64,000 nucleotides of DNA from Cryptomeria japonica (taxonomy: Eukaryota > Streptophyta > Pinopsida > Cupressales > Cupressaceae): the NCBI RefSeq assembly GCF_030272615.1, contig NC_081408.1, positions 63,112,614 through 63,176,613 on the forward strand, in the 5' to 3' direction. Shown piece by piece: positions 48,034-59,490 of this stretch. Each line of letters begins with the position of its first letter. Position 1 is the first letter of the stretch. The position numbers and the translations under genes were made by a program. The notes below the pieces were generated by a model. It did not search any database. It was not told where the DNA came from and saw only the letters and a program-made list of their open reading frames with translations.

Positions 48034-48475
48034 GACGGTGTTGTTGGGCACCCAAGGTGGGCCTACACACGGGCATGCATTCTAAGGCGACGGAGGAGGT
48101 GACTCAATGACAACCAGGTGGACCCCACATAGGAATGCTTCCTAAGGCAAACAAGCAAATTTTGCAGAGAAGGGTCAGCTTAACTAGTGAGCAGGTTGCA
48201 GAGGATCCAACGAAGCGCATGATTTTGGAGCCCGAAGATGCCCGCTAGTTAAACCTTGTGAAACATCGAAAAGAGGTAAAGGTCATGCAAGTTCCAGTCA
48301 ATCTAACAGTGCGCGCGACTTCGCGAGGGCAAGATGCATGCGAGTTAAAGGCTGCAAAATGGCGAAATATGAAATGGCAAAAAGCTCAGCGAAGGTTAAA
48401 GATCGTGCAAGTCCGGGATGATCTTACAGTCTATGCAATTTCGGAGCCCAAAGTTTCTCGCCCATTAGCCATTGC
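48034..48475. repeat. CpG-rich 120-bp tandem repeats, only in right LTR of F
   Basis: GGTCATGCAAGTTCC at 48281 and GATCGTGCAAGTCCG at 48401 start matching blocks 120 bases apart, each followed by ATCTTACAGT-like words. A partial earlier unit lies near 48215-48280. Edges share a TTG with the left LTR junction, so the left LTR may have lost the block through microhomology, or the right gained it. CpG is much denser than around it. Confidence 0.7.
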
Positions 48476-49850
48476 GAAATGGCGAAAGCTAGGTGGTGGG
48501 TCCAGGTGGAATGATAGCTCATGGATCTTGTCTAGTGGTGATGACGTGGTGCACAGGTGGCGCTGAGGTGGCCGACAAGAAAGCGGACACATGGCAGAGT
48601 GACGAGGTGTCATTCCAGGTGGCACCCAGTGGACCCTATTGACCAATCAGGTCCCACCACATGGCAAAGTGTCAGAGCACAATCAAAGAAAAAATTAAAA
48701 TTAAAATCAATTTATCATATAGTGCAGACTATATCGAAAATTCAAAAATTTAAATGATGTGCACACATAAAGGATTAATTTGCTCAGGGTCTCATTTTTG
48801 CCCAAAATATGAAGTGTTATATATTGCCAGAAAGCTCTCAGAATGAGGAATCCGGTCAGGTAGTTAATTTTGACAAATGTGGGATATTTCAAGAGGAGTT
48901 TCCATGGGAGTGAAATTCAGTTAGAGAGCAGATGCTTGGCAATTTCAGTTGCAAATTTGATTTTCTTCCCTTTCCTTCTTATTCCCAATTCTTCTCATTT
49001 TGTAAGGGTTCCATATTTTCATGGCTTCCAATTCTGAGTATTCTTCAAGATTGTACACGGCAGGGCTTTTCTTTCTAGAGAATAGAGTTTGATTCTTGTT
49101 GTAGATGTTTTGTTGCAGGTTCTTGTGTATGTAAGGCATGCACTAATTCACACAGAATTCATCTCTGGATGTATTTCTTGTTGTCACAAATTGAAGGCCT
49201 TGAGGAGGTTTGAAGTTTGTCAATTTCAAGGAGGTTGTAGTGATTGTTTGCAAGCATTCTTCGAGGAGGAATTTAATTTTTGTAATACATCAAAGATAAT
49301 GAGATATACATCTTTGCAGATATGATGGTTTTGTGAATGAGCTGAGTAATGCATTTTGTAAGGCATTAATGCTGGGATATTAATAATGAGGATGGATTTG
49401 TAGTATATGCTATCATTTATAGTTTGATATATGACTCTGTTGCCCTTAGATAAGGCACTGGTCTCACAAGTTTTGGGGATGTTCTTAGAGCTATATACTT
49501 TAAAAGATAAATCTATTTCCCTTTAAGTTTTAGGGGTGTGTTCTTCTCATTCCAAGCTCTGTTTTCATTTATGATTTATACAGATCTAACCAATCTGTAG
49601 CATGTTTCTAAATTTGGTGAGCTTGTGGAATGGTTTATTTGCTTCATTGATATTGTCATGGTGAATAAATGAGTTAATTTCATGCATCAAAAGGGTGTCC
49701 CCCCTAGGTGTAGTAGAACCTGAAGTGTAGGAGGATCATTAGGATCCTATGTTATGTTGTCCAAGCCCTTAAGTGTTTCATTGATTGAGATCGGCTATCT
49801 CATAGATAGATTTGTAGGTGTTCTTGGGTTATCACTTTTGGGGAACAATA

Positions 49851-50147
49851 GGTCTTATTATAATCAATTTCTTCTTTCTGAGAATATAACTTACACACTA
49901 GTCTTGCTTTATTTCTGATAACCTTACCATCTTGATTAAATTTGTTTCTGAATACCCATTTAGTTCCAATTACTTTTTTATCTTTAGGCCGGGGAACTAA
50001 TGTCCAAGTGTTATTCGTCTCAATTTGTTCTAATTCTTCTTCCATAGCTTTAGTCCAATGTTTATCTTCACATGCCTCATTAACTAATGATTGTTCAACT
50101 TGAGAAAAAAGACATACGTCTTCATATTCCAATCTTCCTCTTGTCAT
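49851..50147 (-). pseudogene. Element D pol, second part: N-terminal RT
   Basis: Carries [46 protein letters not shown] and DYNKT, where element F interrupts. The frame continues at 36761 with APIARIEA. Confidence 0.88.
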
Positions 50148-50199
50148 AATTCCTTTATGCTTGTTTCCAATTATCTAATCTTCAGAATGATTTAGTCTT

Positions 50200-51606
50200 A
50201 CATATTGGGGTGTCTTTGTTTGCTATTGTTCCTCAGTCATAGTAGAATTTTCAAACAATGCCGGTGTGACTAGATCTTCATTCTGTACCAGTGGGTTCAG
50301 TGTAGGTTCATTTGTTAGAATTTTTGTTGCCAGTTCAGAATCTATTATCCTTGAAGTTTCTTTTAATTGTTCATCAATCTTCACATTTGTACTCAACAAT
50401 TTTCTGTAATCTTTTGTTAAAACATCTATATGGTTTACTCTTGGATGAATAACCAAGAAATATTCCTTCATCACTTCTAGGATCAAATTTCCCAATATAC
50501 TCATGTCTTCTAATATAGCATTTGCTTCAAAATATTCTGAAATATTTAAGAGTAGGAGTAATACCAAACCATAGTTCATGAGGGGTCTTACCGGTTTCAC
50601 CTTTGATGTGAACTTTGTTGAATGTATAGACCATTGTACTTACTACTTCTCTCCAATATACATGTGCTAGGTTTGTTTCTGATAACATACTTCTAGCTCC
50701 ATCCAAGATAGTTCTATTTTTTCATTCAACAACTCCATTTTGCTATGGTGTCTGAGGTGCTGATAGTTGTCTTCTGATTCCATTCACTTCACAGAATGCA
50801 TTAAATTCCTTAGATATAAATTCTCCTCCTTGATCTGATCTTAGACATTTGATTTTCTTATCAGTTTCATTTTCTACCATTGCTTTGAACAGTTTGAACT
50901 TCCCAAGTGCTTCTAATTTTTCTTTGAGAAAAGTAACCCAACACTTTCTAAAATAGTCACCAATGATTAGCATGAAATATCTATCACCTTGTAAAGTTTT
51001 AATTCTAGTTGGACCACATAAATTAGTGTGAATTAAGTTAAGAGCATTATTGAATTTTCTTGGAATACTTTTAAAAGTAGCTCTAACTTGTTTTCCAAAT
51101 TGACATTCCTTACATACTGTATTGTGAGGTTTGACAATTTTAGGTAAATCTCTAACTGCTTTAGTAGTACTGATTTTTACCAAGCAATCAAAGTTTACAT
51201 GACAAAGTCTCCTATGCCATAGCCAACTTTCATCAATATGTGCAACCAAGCATGTGTTTTCACTATTATTCAAATGAAAGATATTACCTCTAGTTTGATT
51301 ACCAGTACTAATTTCTAAACCAGATCTATTCATGATTTTGCATTTTCCATTTTTGAATTGTAACTAAAATCCTTTCTCAACTAATTGACCAACACTCAAA
51401 ATATTATGCTTTAAACCTTCAACATAGTAAACATTTTCAGTGCTATGCTTACCATCAAGAGATATTGTACCTTTACCTTTGATCAGACAAGCTTTATCAA
51501 CTCCAAATCTCACTAAGCCTCCATTATATTCTGGAAAGTTCAAGAATTTACCTTTATCTCCGGTGATATGATGTGAGCATCTTGAATCAATGATCCATTC
51601 ATCCTT
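50200..51606 (-). pseudogene. Element D pol, first part: protease, GAG-pre-integrase, integrase
   Basis: The protease site reads WIIDSRCSHHITGD, with the DSG glycine changed to Arg. GAG-pre-integrase has HNILSVGQL, WLWHRRLCHVNFD and CKECQFGKQ. In integrase the first catalytic Asp is changed (HTNLCGP), the second is kept (RSDQGGEF), and the third region is beyond a stop and frameshift near 50743. Protease and integrase of D are therefore probably dead. Confidence 0.86.
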
Positions 51607-52712
51607 TACTTTAATTTTAGCTGCCAAGGCCTGCTCTACCGGTTGGACTGTAGGTGTCAGTTGATCTTCTATTATAGAAACAAAAACCCATCCATTGTCT
51701 ATGAGATCCTCATCATAATCATCAGTCACTCCTTCATCAACAAGATAACAAGATTTTTCTTTATTCTTCTTAAATCTGTATCTTTGATATTCAGGGTTAG
51801 GCTTGTATGTTCTTCTAGCTTCTTCTCTTAGTCTAGCATGTCTATCAGGGCATCTTGAAGCCATATGACCAATCTTATTATAGTTAAAACATTTAAAGGG
51901 TGCTTTACCTTCATATTTACTTCCAACTGGACCTTTAGGCATTTTCCTTGCAAATAGTGCTTCAAGTTCTTCAAGTTCTTCATTTTCTTTCCTGGTTTCT
52001 TCAAGTTCTCTTGCATAAAAAGCTTCCAATCAGATTTGTCAAATGATGATGCAGATGATGTTGATGCTTTAAAGGCTAAATCTGTCTTTATAGTAGCAAC
52101 AAGACCAAATTCCTTAATTTCAAAGGCTGAAAGTTTTCCAATCAATGTATCTCTAGTTACTGATGTATTAGGCATTGTCCTTAACTCATTTATAGTAGTG
52201 ACCTTCATTTTATATGTTGGTGACAATCCTCTTAATAATTTTTAATCAATTTCATCTTTACTTAAGGTTCCTCCACAATACTTAATACCCAAAACAATTT
52301 CATTAACTCTTTCCATAAAAGCAGAAATCCTTTCATCTTCTTCCTTTTTCAAATTTTCATACCTGACCTGGAAGCTTTCAAGCTTTGCAATTTTGACTGT
52401 GGAGTCTCCTTCATTCAGTATTTCCAAATGATCCCAAATAGCTTTAGCACTTGATCTATCTGATAATCCCATGATTTGTTGATTTGTCAATGCGCTCAAA
52501 AGTGATTCTCTTGCTTTGCAATCATTTTCTTCATCTTTAGTAAAGTTAGGTGGATTAGGTTGGCTTTGAGTAGGAGCAGTATAGCCATTCTTTTTAACAT
52601 TCAAGATGTCCTTTCCAATGTAATTTAAATGCATCTCCATTCTGATCTTCCATATGCCATAGTTGGTTCTATCAAGTTTAGGACTGTCCTTCCTAAAATA
52701 GTTAGTAGACAT
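51607..52712 (-). pseudogene. Element D gag (UBN2-type capsid and zinc knuckle)
   Basis: MSTNYFRKDS and DRTNYGIWKIRMEMHLN start the Copia capsid, followed by ERVNEIVLGIKYCGG, a Ser-rich linker and ARELEETRK. The knuckle is CFNYNKIGHMASRC (second Cys is Tyr, as in H). A stop at 52242 and a frameshift near 52020 break it. Confidence 0.86.
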
Positions 52713-52768
52713 TGGATCTCCTCAAGCTGTTAAACTTCCATAAAAGGGGACTAAGCTCTGATACCAAT
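52713..52768 (-). other. Primer site and leader of element D
   Basis: Minus-strand TGGTATCAGAGCT (52754-52766) is a Met-tRNA primer site. The leader has TTAGTCCCCT and TTAACAGCTTGAGGAGATCC, close to those of H and C. Confidence 0.88.
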
Positions 52769-53074
52769 TGTTAGGTCCTAGAGACAACTGAGAGGGGGGG
52801 GTGAATCCATTGTCAAATAAATTCAAACCAAAAACAACTTAACCAAGTTATTTCTTAATACCGGTGAACCAGTCTTTTATACCGGTGGATAGTTTTATCA
52901 GATAATTGCAATAGTGGTAAAGATTAATGCATGAAACAAAAAGGAAAAGTCATCCACAACACTTAACACTAATATTTGTATGTGGAAACCCTGTATGGGG
53001 AAAAACCATGATGGGAAACTTTACCCACAATTAGATGATACTACTGCAGATAGTAAGTGTATACAAATGGGGTC

Positions 53075-54238
53075 TATAGGCATTTTTGATGATTATGTTG
53101 TGATTGTCATTGATGGACACACACTTGCATTGAGATCACTTTTATATGTATGAGCTCAACCAACAATTGTTTCCAACCGGTATGATGCATTATAGTCTTT
53201 AGACTATTGATGTTTTGTAGAAAGTGTTTACCGATCTGAAGCAGTATGTTGACCTCGAGCGGTTGAAGGATCTCATGCGGTACGAAGGATCAAAGCGGCA
53301 GAACTCATATTTCCTAGTCTTCATTATTGTCAAACTGGCAACCGGTATCTTGCTTCAATCGGTATTTTGTATGAACCAGTAATACTCTGTGATGAGTTAC
53401 CAATTGACATTTTGTAATGATTTACCATCCACCGATTGTTTGGCGCTGCTGACACTTTAATGGTACTTTTTGTGTCATGTTACAGAATATGTCCAGATGC
53501 ATTGAACCTAGGAAATTGTAATGTAATCCTATTAGACCAACATGAAATCAGATTCCTTTATAAGGACATCATGTCTAGGGTTTTAGTATTTGCTAGGGTT
53601 TAAGGTGGTTGATGTGTTTTTGTAAGAGCGATCTTAATTGAGAAGATAAAATCTATGAGAAGAGGCAGAGAGTGAATGTGTTGAAGACTGAAGTAATGTT
53701 GGAATGCATTAGGAATGAGCTATCAAGGATCTAACCAAGCAATCTGTGCTATTTGCTAGATCACTCACTTGTTGATTACTCACATCTTCGACAAGTCTGT
53801 AGCCCTTAACCGGGTAGGCCCAAAAGCCTTTTGTAAATCCTCTAACAAGGTGGTTCACATATGTGGATCTAAAATCCTCTAGCAAGGTAGTCTTTAATTG
53901 GACTTATCTCCTAATAGAGATTGACATTCCTAATAGGATCTGTTGTAGTAAAGAACATTGTATGACCTTAACTGATATGGTTCCTATTCTACAGATAGTT
54001 ACTTGTGAGTTCCATCTCACCATGGTTTTTCCCATTTGGGTTTCCACATCAAAATCTTTTGTGTTATGGTGTTTGTGCTTCTGTGGGTGAATGCATTATT
54101 TTCTATTTGGTTTGCATGTGTGCTAACCGGTTTGTCTAGTAAACTATTTTACAGGTTTACTGTTAGTGTAGTAAAGTGTTTAAGTACATTGATTTTTGGC
54201 ATACTAATTCACCCCCCCCCCCCTCTTAGTACTCATCA
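53075..54238 (+). repeat. 5' LTR of element B
   Basis: The start is mutated (TATAGGC for TGTTGGC in the 3' LTR). U3 has CCGGTAT words. CTTTATAAGG at 53556-53565 is the likely TATA box. U5 has TAACNRGGT words at 53800-53942 and a TCTCACCATGGTTTTTCCC block near 54015. The tail holds 12 C in a row (7 in the 3' LTR) before CTCATCA. Confidence 0.9.
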
Positions 54239-54288
54239 ATTGGTATCAGAGCCAACCTTTCTATAAGTTTAACCACTTGGAAAGAGAT
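54239..54288 (+). other. Primer site and leader of element B
   Basis: TGGTATCAGAGCC (54241-54253) matches the Met-tRNA site exactly. The leader has AAGTTTAACCACTTGG, a looser version of the D/H/C leader. Confidence 0.88.
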
Positions 54289-55567
54289 ATGAGGGAATAC
54301 ACATTGAGGGAACTTACTCATCGACTCACTCAGTCTGAGCAAGCCTATGATGATCTTATGGTCAAATATAAGGTCTCTCAAGCAAAAAGGAGAGAACATG
54401 CTGAAAAAGCTGATGGAGCTATCTGAAAATAGTTCTTCTGATGAAGCAGACATGGAAGCCCTGATTCAAGAAGTAGAAAAGCTGAATGAATCCAATTCCA
54501 ACCTAAGAAAGGAGTTGGAAGGACTGACTATCTGAATGTGTCAAGAGCTTGAGAACTAGAGGAAGGCTGAGGATCTAGTCAAGGACAAAGATCATGAGAT
54601 CTCCAAGTTGAAGATAGAGATCAGTGCACTTACTACCCATCTTCATGAGAGCAGAATGGAAAAAGAAGAAGTACAAGGTGAACTGAACATAGCCATCTCT
54701 GAGAATACAAACTTGATGGAGACAAATGCTGCTATTTCCAAAGAACTCTCTGAGTCAAAGGAAATACTTGCTAAGTTCGAAAAGAGTACTGTTAAGCTAG
54801 AACAAAAGCTTGAATCAGCCAAACCTATCAAGAATACTGATGGACTTGGTTACTCCAGTCATGTGCAAGGTGAGACCTCAGGAGAAAATGCTGAAGCATC
54901 AAAGAAGCAACCGACATTCAAAGGTAAAGGTAAGCAAAAGTTCAAACCTATTTGTTTTAACTGTCTTAAAGAAGGACATACTGCTAATGTGTGTAGGAGC
55001 AAAGCCTACAATAATTTTCCTTACTTTATAAACAATGTACCTACATCCAGTAAGTTCAATGGTAATTGTTATGCATGCAACAAGTTTGGGCATAGAGCAT
55101 TTGAATGCAGGTCTGTTATGAACAATACTGGAAGATATCTTCAAAGGACTCAAGGAGTTGGTCCAGAACCTTTTGTGAACTGAAATCACAACTGATTTAA
55201 TGCCTTTAATCATTAGTCAGGAAGCAGTGGCTATCAAGTAGCAGCCGAATGGAGAGAAAACTGTTTGATCTGTCATTGTCATGATCACTCTGTTGCAACA
55301 TGCAGAAGGAAGAATGGTAACATGAATAATGGACCTTAGAGAGCACCTAGAATGGTATGCTATCATTGCAACAAAGCAGGTCACATTGCCAAATTCTGTA
55401 GAACAAGAAAGAACATATTGAATGTCATACCTATCACTCCGGAAGGAAATATTGATGTTGAAACCGTTCAAGTGGATATGAACAAAACCTAGAAGAAGAA
55501 ACCAGTGGTGTTGCAAGAAGAACCGATTTCTGCACCTAGTGTGGAAATCATGGAACCGACAAACTAA
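54289..55567 (+). pseudogene. Element B ORF1: coiled-coil and zinc-knuckle Gag-like protein
   Basis: ATG at 54289 (MREYTLRELTHRLTQSEQAY), frameshift near 54390, stops at 54533 and several later, end at 55565. A long Glu/Lys/Leu-rich coiled coil (ELSESKEILAKFEKSTVKLE) is followed by GLGYS, then four zinc knuckles, all with full ligands: CFNCLKEGHTANVC, CYACNKFGHRAFEC, CLICHCHDHSVATC and CYHCNKAGHIAKFC. It has the best-kept knuckles of the three ORF1 copies. RNA binding is inferred from the knuckles. Confidence 0.82.
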
Positions 55568-56010
55568 GCATTAGAAAAGCTTAGGGGGAGCAAATGATGA
55601 AATACTTCAAACCCCCAGTTTACATTGGTAAAAGACCTTAACTAGTATGAGATACCTATCAGTTGGCAGAAGACCAGAAATGGTAACAAGCAAATTAGGG
55701 TTTATGCCCTAATATTGGAGCATTTATTATGGTAGGTGAGGAATATGTTTAAAAGGAATTTTCAAATCATTCCTCATTATCATTTTTCGAGCGAAGAAGT
55801 TTCTCAAGTGAAGAGCAAAGAAAAAGTGATTTGTGTTGCGATTCGAAGAAATTTTGAAACCCTAAAGAAGATTTAGAAACAAATATCAAACGGTCAAGAG
55901 AAGAACTCAAAGCAGTGATTCAGCAACCGACAAAGTGTGAGGCGAAGTGGAATTAGCAAGCCCTAAATTCTCAATTTCTAAAAGTTATTTCTTGAGTTTT
56001 TTGTTTTATC
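55568..56010 (+). other. Spacer between ORF1 and ORF2 of element B
   Basis: 443 bp. Contains TTTAAAAGG near 55749 and, near 55857, GAAACCCTAAAG, a telo-box-like word, in a purine-rich stretch resembling a plant 5' leader. This is compatible with separate expression of ORF2; unproven. Confidence 0.4.
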
Positions 56011-59000
56011 ATGGCTTCTGCATCTCATGATAGTTCTAGTGCAACTATTGATTCTATGGACTTCATTAAGCAAAATTCAAAATACAATGCCTTGTCTCAA
56101 GTACCGGCTAGTGTTATAGTAGAAGAAGGCATTTTTGATTATATAGATTGTAAAATTGAAGACCTGGGGTCTCTTGCAATCCATTCTCAGCTAGGTCTAT
56201 TCTGTGGGAAGGATAAAAAGATCAAACCGAAGTATAGCATCTTGGAGAAGAAGAAGCTTCACAATGCGGTTTACTTCCTAGAGGATTTCACAGATGACCA
56301 CATTCGAATCATTCTGAGCAGAGTTCATGGTGACCAGATGTACCTAGAGCAGACACATGATATCACACCGCAAGCTATTCATGTCGTTACCAGTTTCTGC
56401 AATGCAGGGGAAGTACCAGCCCTAAGGAAGGTCAGCAAGACTGAAATGTCCAAGCTCACCAGTTCAACAAGTGACTCATGTGGCATGACCATCAACTCAA
56501 TCAAGGATGATCTGGTCATGTATGCCTACATGGTGATAGGCTACCAGACATTCTCTACCAGCAAAATTAACTCTATCTCTGCTGTAGTGGTAAATGTCGC
56601 TTACAGTATGATCAAGGAGGATGAATCATTTGATCTGTGCACCTGTATGCAAAGACAACTTATGTTGAGTCTTAAGTCAATCAAACAAGACAATGCACTA
56701 TGATTCAAGTTCGAACAACTATTGGTTGGGTTGTTCTTTTACTTCCAAGGCTACTTTCCAGGAGTAGGTGACATTCAGTAGTCTGCCAACCAACTGGTAA
56801 CAAAACAAATCAAAGAGATCCTGCAAGCAGTTGGAACCAGTTACCCTAAAGTTTTGAACAAGTACTTTGATGAGTTCAGAAGCAAGATGAGCCTAAGAAT
56901 GAGGATATCTAGTGACATTGTCAAGAAATATGAAGAGGACATATGCTTTATCATCAAAGTGGATGAATGTATAATGGAGGCTATTGAGCCAAGATAAGAA
57001 GAAGTGGAGCCTATTGGCTATGAGGTAATGTATGATATGCTAGATGGGTATGCTTCTATCCTACTTGCCTCGCCCCTTGATCCTAAGGCAAAGAGAATTG
57101 GTGCCTATTTGGAAAGGGTTGCACCGGTTGTAGAACCCTCTAAACAGAAAGAAAAGGCAGTGCCTTCAGCATCGACACTGGTTACTACAGCTAGTCCCAA
57201 AGTGACCAAGTGGTCACTAGTTAAGAAGAAACCGGAAGCAGCACCTGCAAAAGTCTTTGAAAGGAAGCAAAAGACAAAAAGCAATTCACCTGACTCAGAA
57301 GAAACTGTGTCAGAAGAACCCCCTAAGAAGAAGACTAGGAAAACAAAGAAAAAGACAAAGAATGAACTGCAATCATCTGCACCAATAAATATTGACATTT
57401 CTTCTTACAAACCTTTGACACATTGTCAAAGAACTATAAAGAATATTAGGAGAAAAGTGCTAAATGATTTAATTGATTGTTTTTGATGATTTCAATGAGG
57501 ATGAAAAGGAAGCAGTTGAACAAGAAATCATTAAGTATTTGTGTGCTAATGACCGATCGCCTTTAAAAATTAGATCTAAGACACTAGATTCTTTGTATAA
57601 TTCTTTAGACAATAAATGGCACATTATCATAGAAAAGGAATAGGAAATGTGGGAGAAAATATTTGCTCAACATTTTCCTGATGTATCAAATTCAAAATTT
57701 TTCGAAGTTATGAATAAATACAAAGGCCTCTTCTTCATGAGAAGAAGAAGACTCCTGTTACTAGAAGGAAAGGGTCAAGAAGTGATCAAGGATACACATA
57801 CTCTTTCTCAAGAAGCTCTTAAGATGCATCAAGTGGCTGAAGCCAATAGAAAGGCTGAGCGAGAACCAGAAACTAGCAAACCGGATGTAGTGTATGACAG
57901 TGAAGAAGAACCGGTCATAGAAAAAATGGACCCCATTGATGTAGATGCCTTAGATGGTGAAAATATCACTCAAGATGCACCATCAGAAGCAACAGGATAG
58001 GAGAAGTAGGAAAAATAGGTAGAAAAGCAAAAGGAAGCAAAGGACAAAAATGAGGAAGCAAAGAAGAAAGAGGAGAAAAAAAGGAGGAAGAGGAGAAGAA
58101 GAAGGATGCAAAAGAGAAGAGGAAGAAGGAAGAGGAGAAGAATAAGAATGAAGAAGAAAAGAAGCAGAAAGATGAAGAAAAGAAAAAGGAAGAGGAGAAG
58201 AAGTGGCAGAAAGAGGAGCAAAAGAAAAAGGACAAAGAAGAAGAGAAGCAAAGGAAAGAAGAGAAAAGGAAAACAGAAGAAGAGGAAAAGAAAAATATAG
58301 AAGAGGAAAAGTTAAGAGCTATAGAGAAAGAAGAAGCAACAAAAAGCACTCAGATGGAGACTCCAAAAGCAACCGATAGTCAAGCCAAACTGGCTGACCT
58401 CACCAGTCCTATTGACCTCCAGTCTGCAAATGAAATGGAGCTGCTACAGAGCATTAAGGCTGCTCAAGAATTCCTTGAAGTGATAAGGAGGAAGAAGGAG
58501 CAAGATTTGATCCAAGCTACGGTGGACACTCTTACCGGTTTGTTACCTAGCACAAACCTTCCCAATACTAAATCATCACTGGCACAATTGTAGCTCCTAT
58601 GCACTGTAGTGGATGATTAGGTGCAAAGCCTAGAAGAGGTAGCAGAGGCAAATGCCAAGAAAGAGCATCAAAAGGCTCTCAACATTACCCTGGTGAAGAA
58701 GCTAAATGAGCTCCAGTCCGATCTGCAAAAAGCTCAAAAAGATATAAGGGATTCTCTAGATGAGGAGAATCTACTACTGAGTAAGATTTGTCAACCCCAT
58801 CTCTTCTGTGATGATGTGGTTGTACAGAAGCAAAAGCTACAATCTGACTTGCAGTTATACATGAGCACCTTCAAGCCACCATATGACTCTTTTACAGCTT
58901 ATGGGCAAACCGTTCACTAGTTTCATATCCAATCTGCCAAAATAGAGTTGGAAATCAGCAACCGGACTCGAGATTTGCAGGAACTACAACTGGTTCTACT

Positions 59001-59220
59001 CCCACGCCTACAAATAATTCAGAAATGTTATCTCAATATGGATGCCTTAACGGTGACTTAAGAGATGAACACAATAGACGCCATGGAAGAACAGGTCTCC
59101 CAGATGCAGACAGAGAAATAAGTGGCTACCTCCCTACTTGAGTCATGGTCCTTATCCATGAAGCAATTTTTGCAGGACTTTAAATCAGTTTTTGACAAGT
59201 TTTATTCCTTACTGTCATAA
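56011..59220 (+). pseudogene. Element B ORF2: large protein of unrecognised family
   Basis: About 1070 codons. Frame shifts near 57480 and 58085 cancel out, and there are several stops (first at 56701). Conserved block: IILSRVHGDQMYLEQ then DITPQAIHVVT. Downstream come DSCGMTIN, GYQTF, FEQLLVGLFFYF, DICFIIK, then PIGYEVMYDML. A basic linker (KPEAAPAK, PPKKKTRKTKKKTK) follows, then a second helical domain, a Lys/Glu tract (58010-58345) and a C-terminal coiled coil ending FKSVFDKFYSLLS. This matches A (YKSIFD end) and C in order and spacing. Function unknown. It sits downstream of a Gag-like ORF in an element lacking pol, so a role in particle formation, trans-mobilisation or host interaction is possible but not shown. 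Confidence 0.75.
58010..58345 (+). repeat. Purine-only Lys/Glu-rich coding tract in ORF2 of B
   Basis: About 330 bases almost without pyrimidines on the plus strand (GAAGAAAAG-type words). In the restored frame it is a highly charged Lys/Glu helix. A and C lack an equivalent of this size, so it expanded in this lineage. Confidence 0.8.
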
Positions 59221-59490
59221 ACACTTATTATTTTTAATACAACTGGAACAGGAGTTAGTCCGCAATAATTTTTTGTATTGTTGGCAAAGTGGGAGAAGTA
59301 TATAAATTTTGATGTTTTGATATATACTTTCATGTCTATCTCTGATAAAGAGTAGTATACATGTATTTTCTACAAAAGGGACAGTGTATATGGTTAGGGG
59401 GAGTAATTTTGATTATGGCATATTTTTGTTGTAAAACACTTAGATGTCAAAATTTTCCTAAGTGTTGCCATCAATGCCAAAGGGGGAGAT
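59221..59490 (+). other. 3' untranslated region and PPT of element B
   Basis: Ends with TCAATGCCAAAGGGGGAGAT (59471-59490), the PPT. Two further G-runs lie at about 59289 and 59397. Confidence 0.82.

Larger units (their letters stand above)
36762..49850 (+). mobile_element. Element F: gag-only Ty3/Gypsy-type element with very long LTRs, inserted in RT of D
   Basis: LTRs are 36762-41341 (4580 bp, TGTTG...CAACA) and 44835-49850 (5016 bp). Flanks are GATCT (36757-36761) and GGTCT (49851-49855), one mismatch. The D reading frame continues across the removed insert. The internal part is only 3.5 kb and holds a Gypsy-type gag and an acidic ORF, with no protease, RT or integrase. This matches the TR-GAG class of non-autonomous elements. 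Confidence 0.87.
44835..49850 (+). repeat. Right (3') LTR of element F
   Basis: Aligns to 36762-41341 along its length. The tips have mutated to TA...TA. It is longer mainly through a 440-bp CpG-rich block (48034-48475). The D reading frame follows at 49851. Confidence 0.87.

Noticed and set aside
48258-48757. Plus-strand open frames in the right LTR of F near the CpG-rich block
   Set aside because: They span the 120-bp repeats and LTR sequence; no counterpart in the left LTR and no domain.
57966-58349. Minus-strand open frame rich in Ser and Phe
   Set aside because: It is the complement of the Lys/Glu tract of ORF2 in B; no start context or homologue in A or C.
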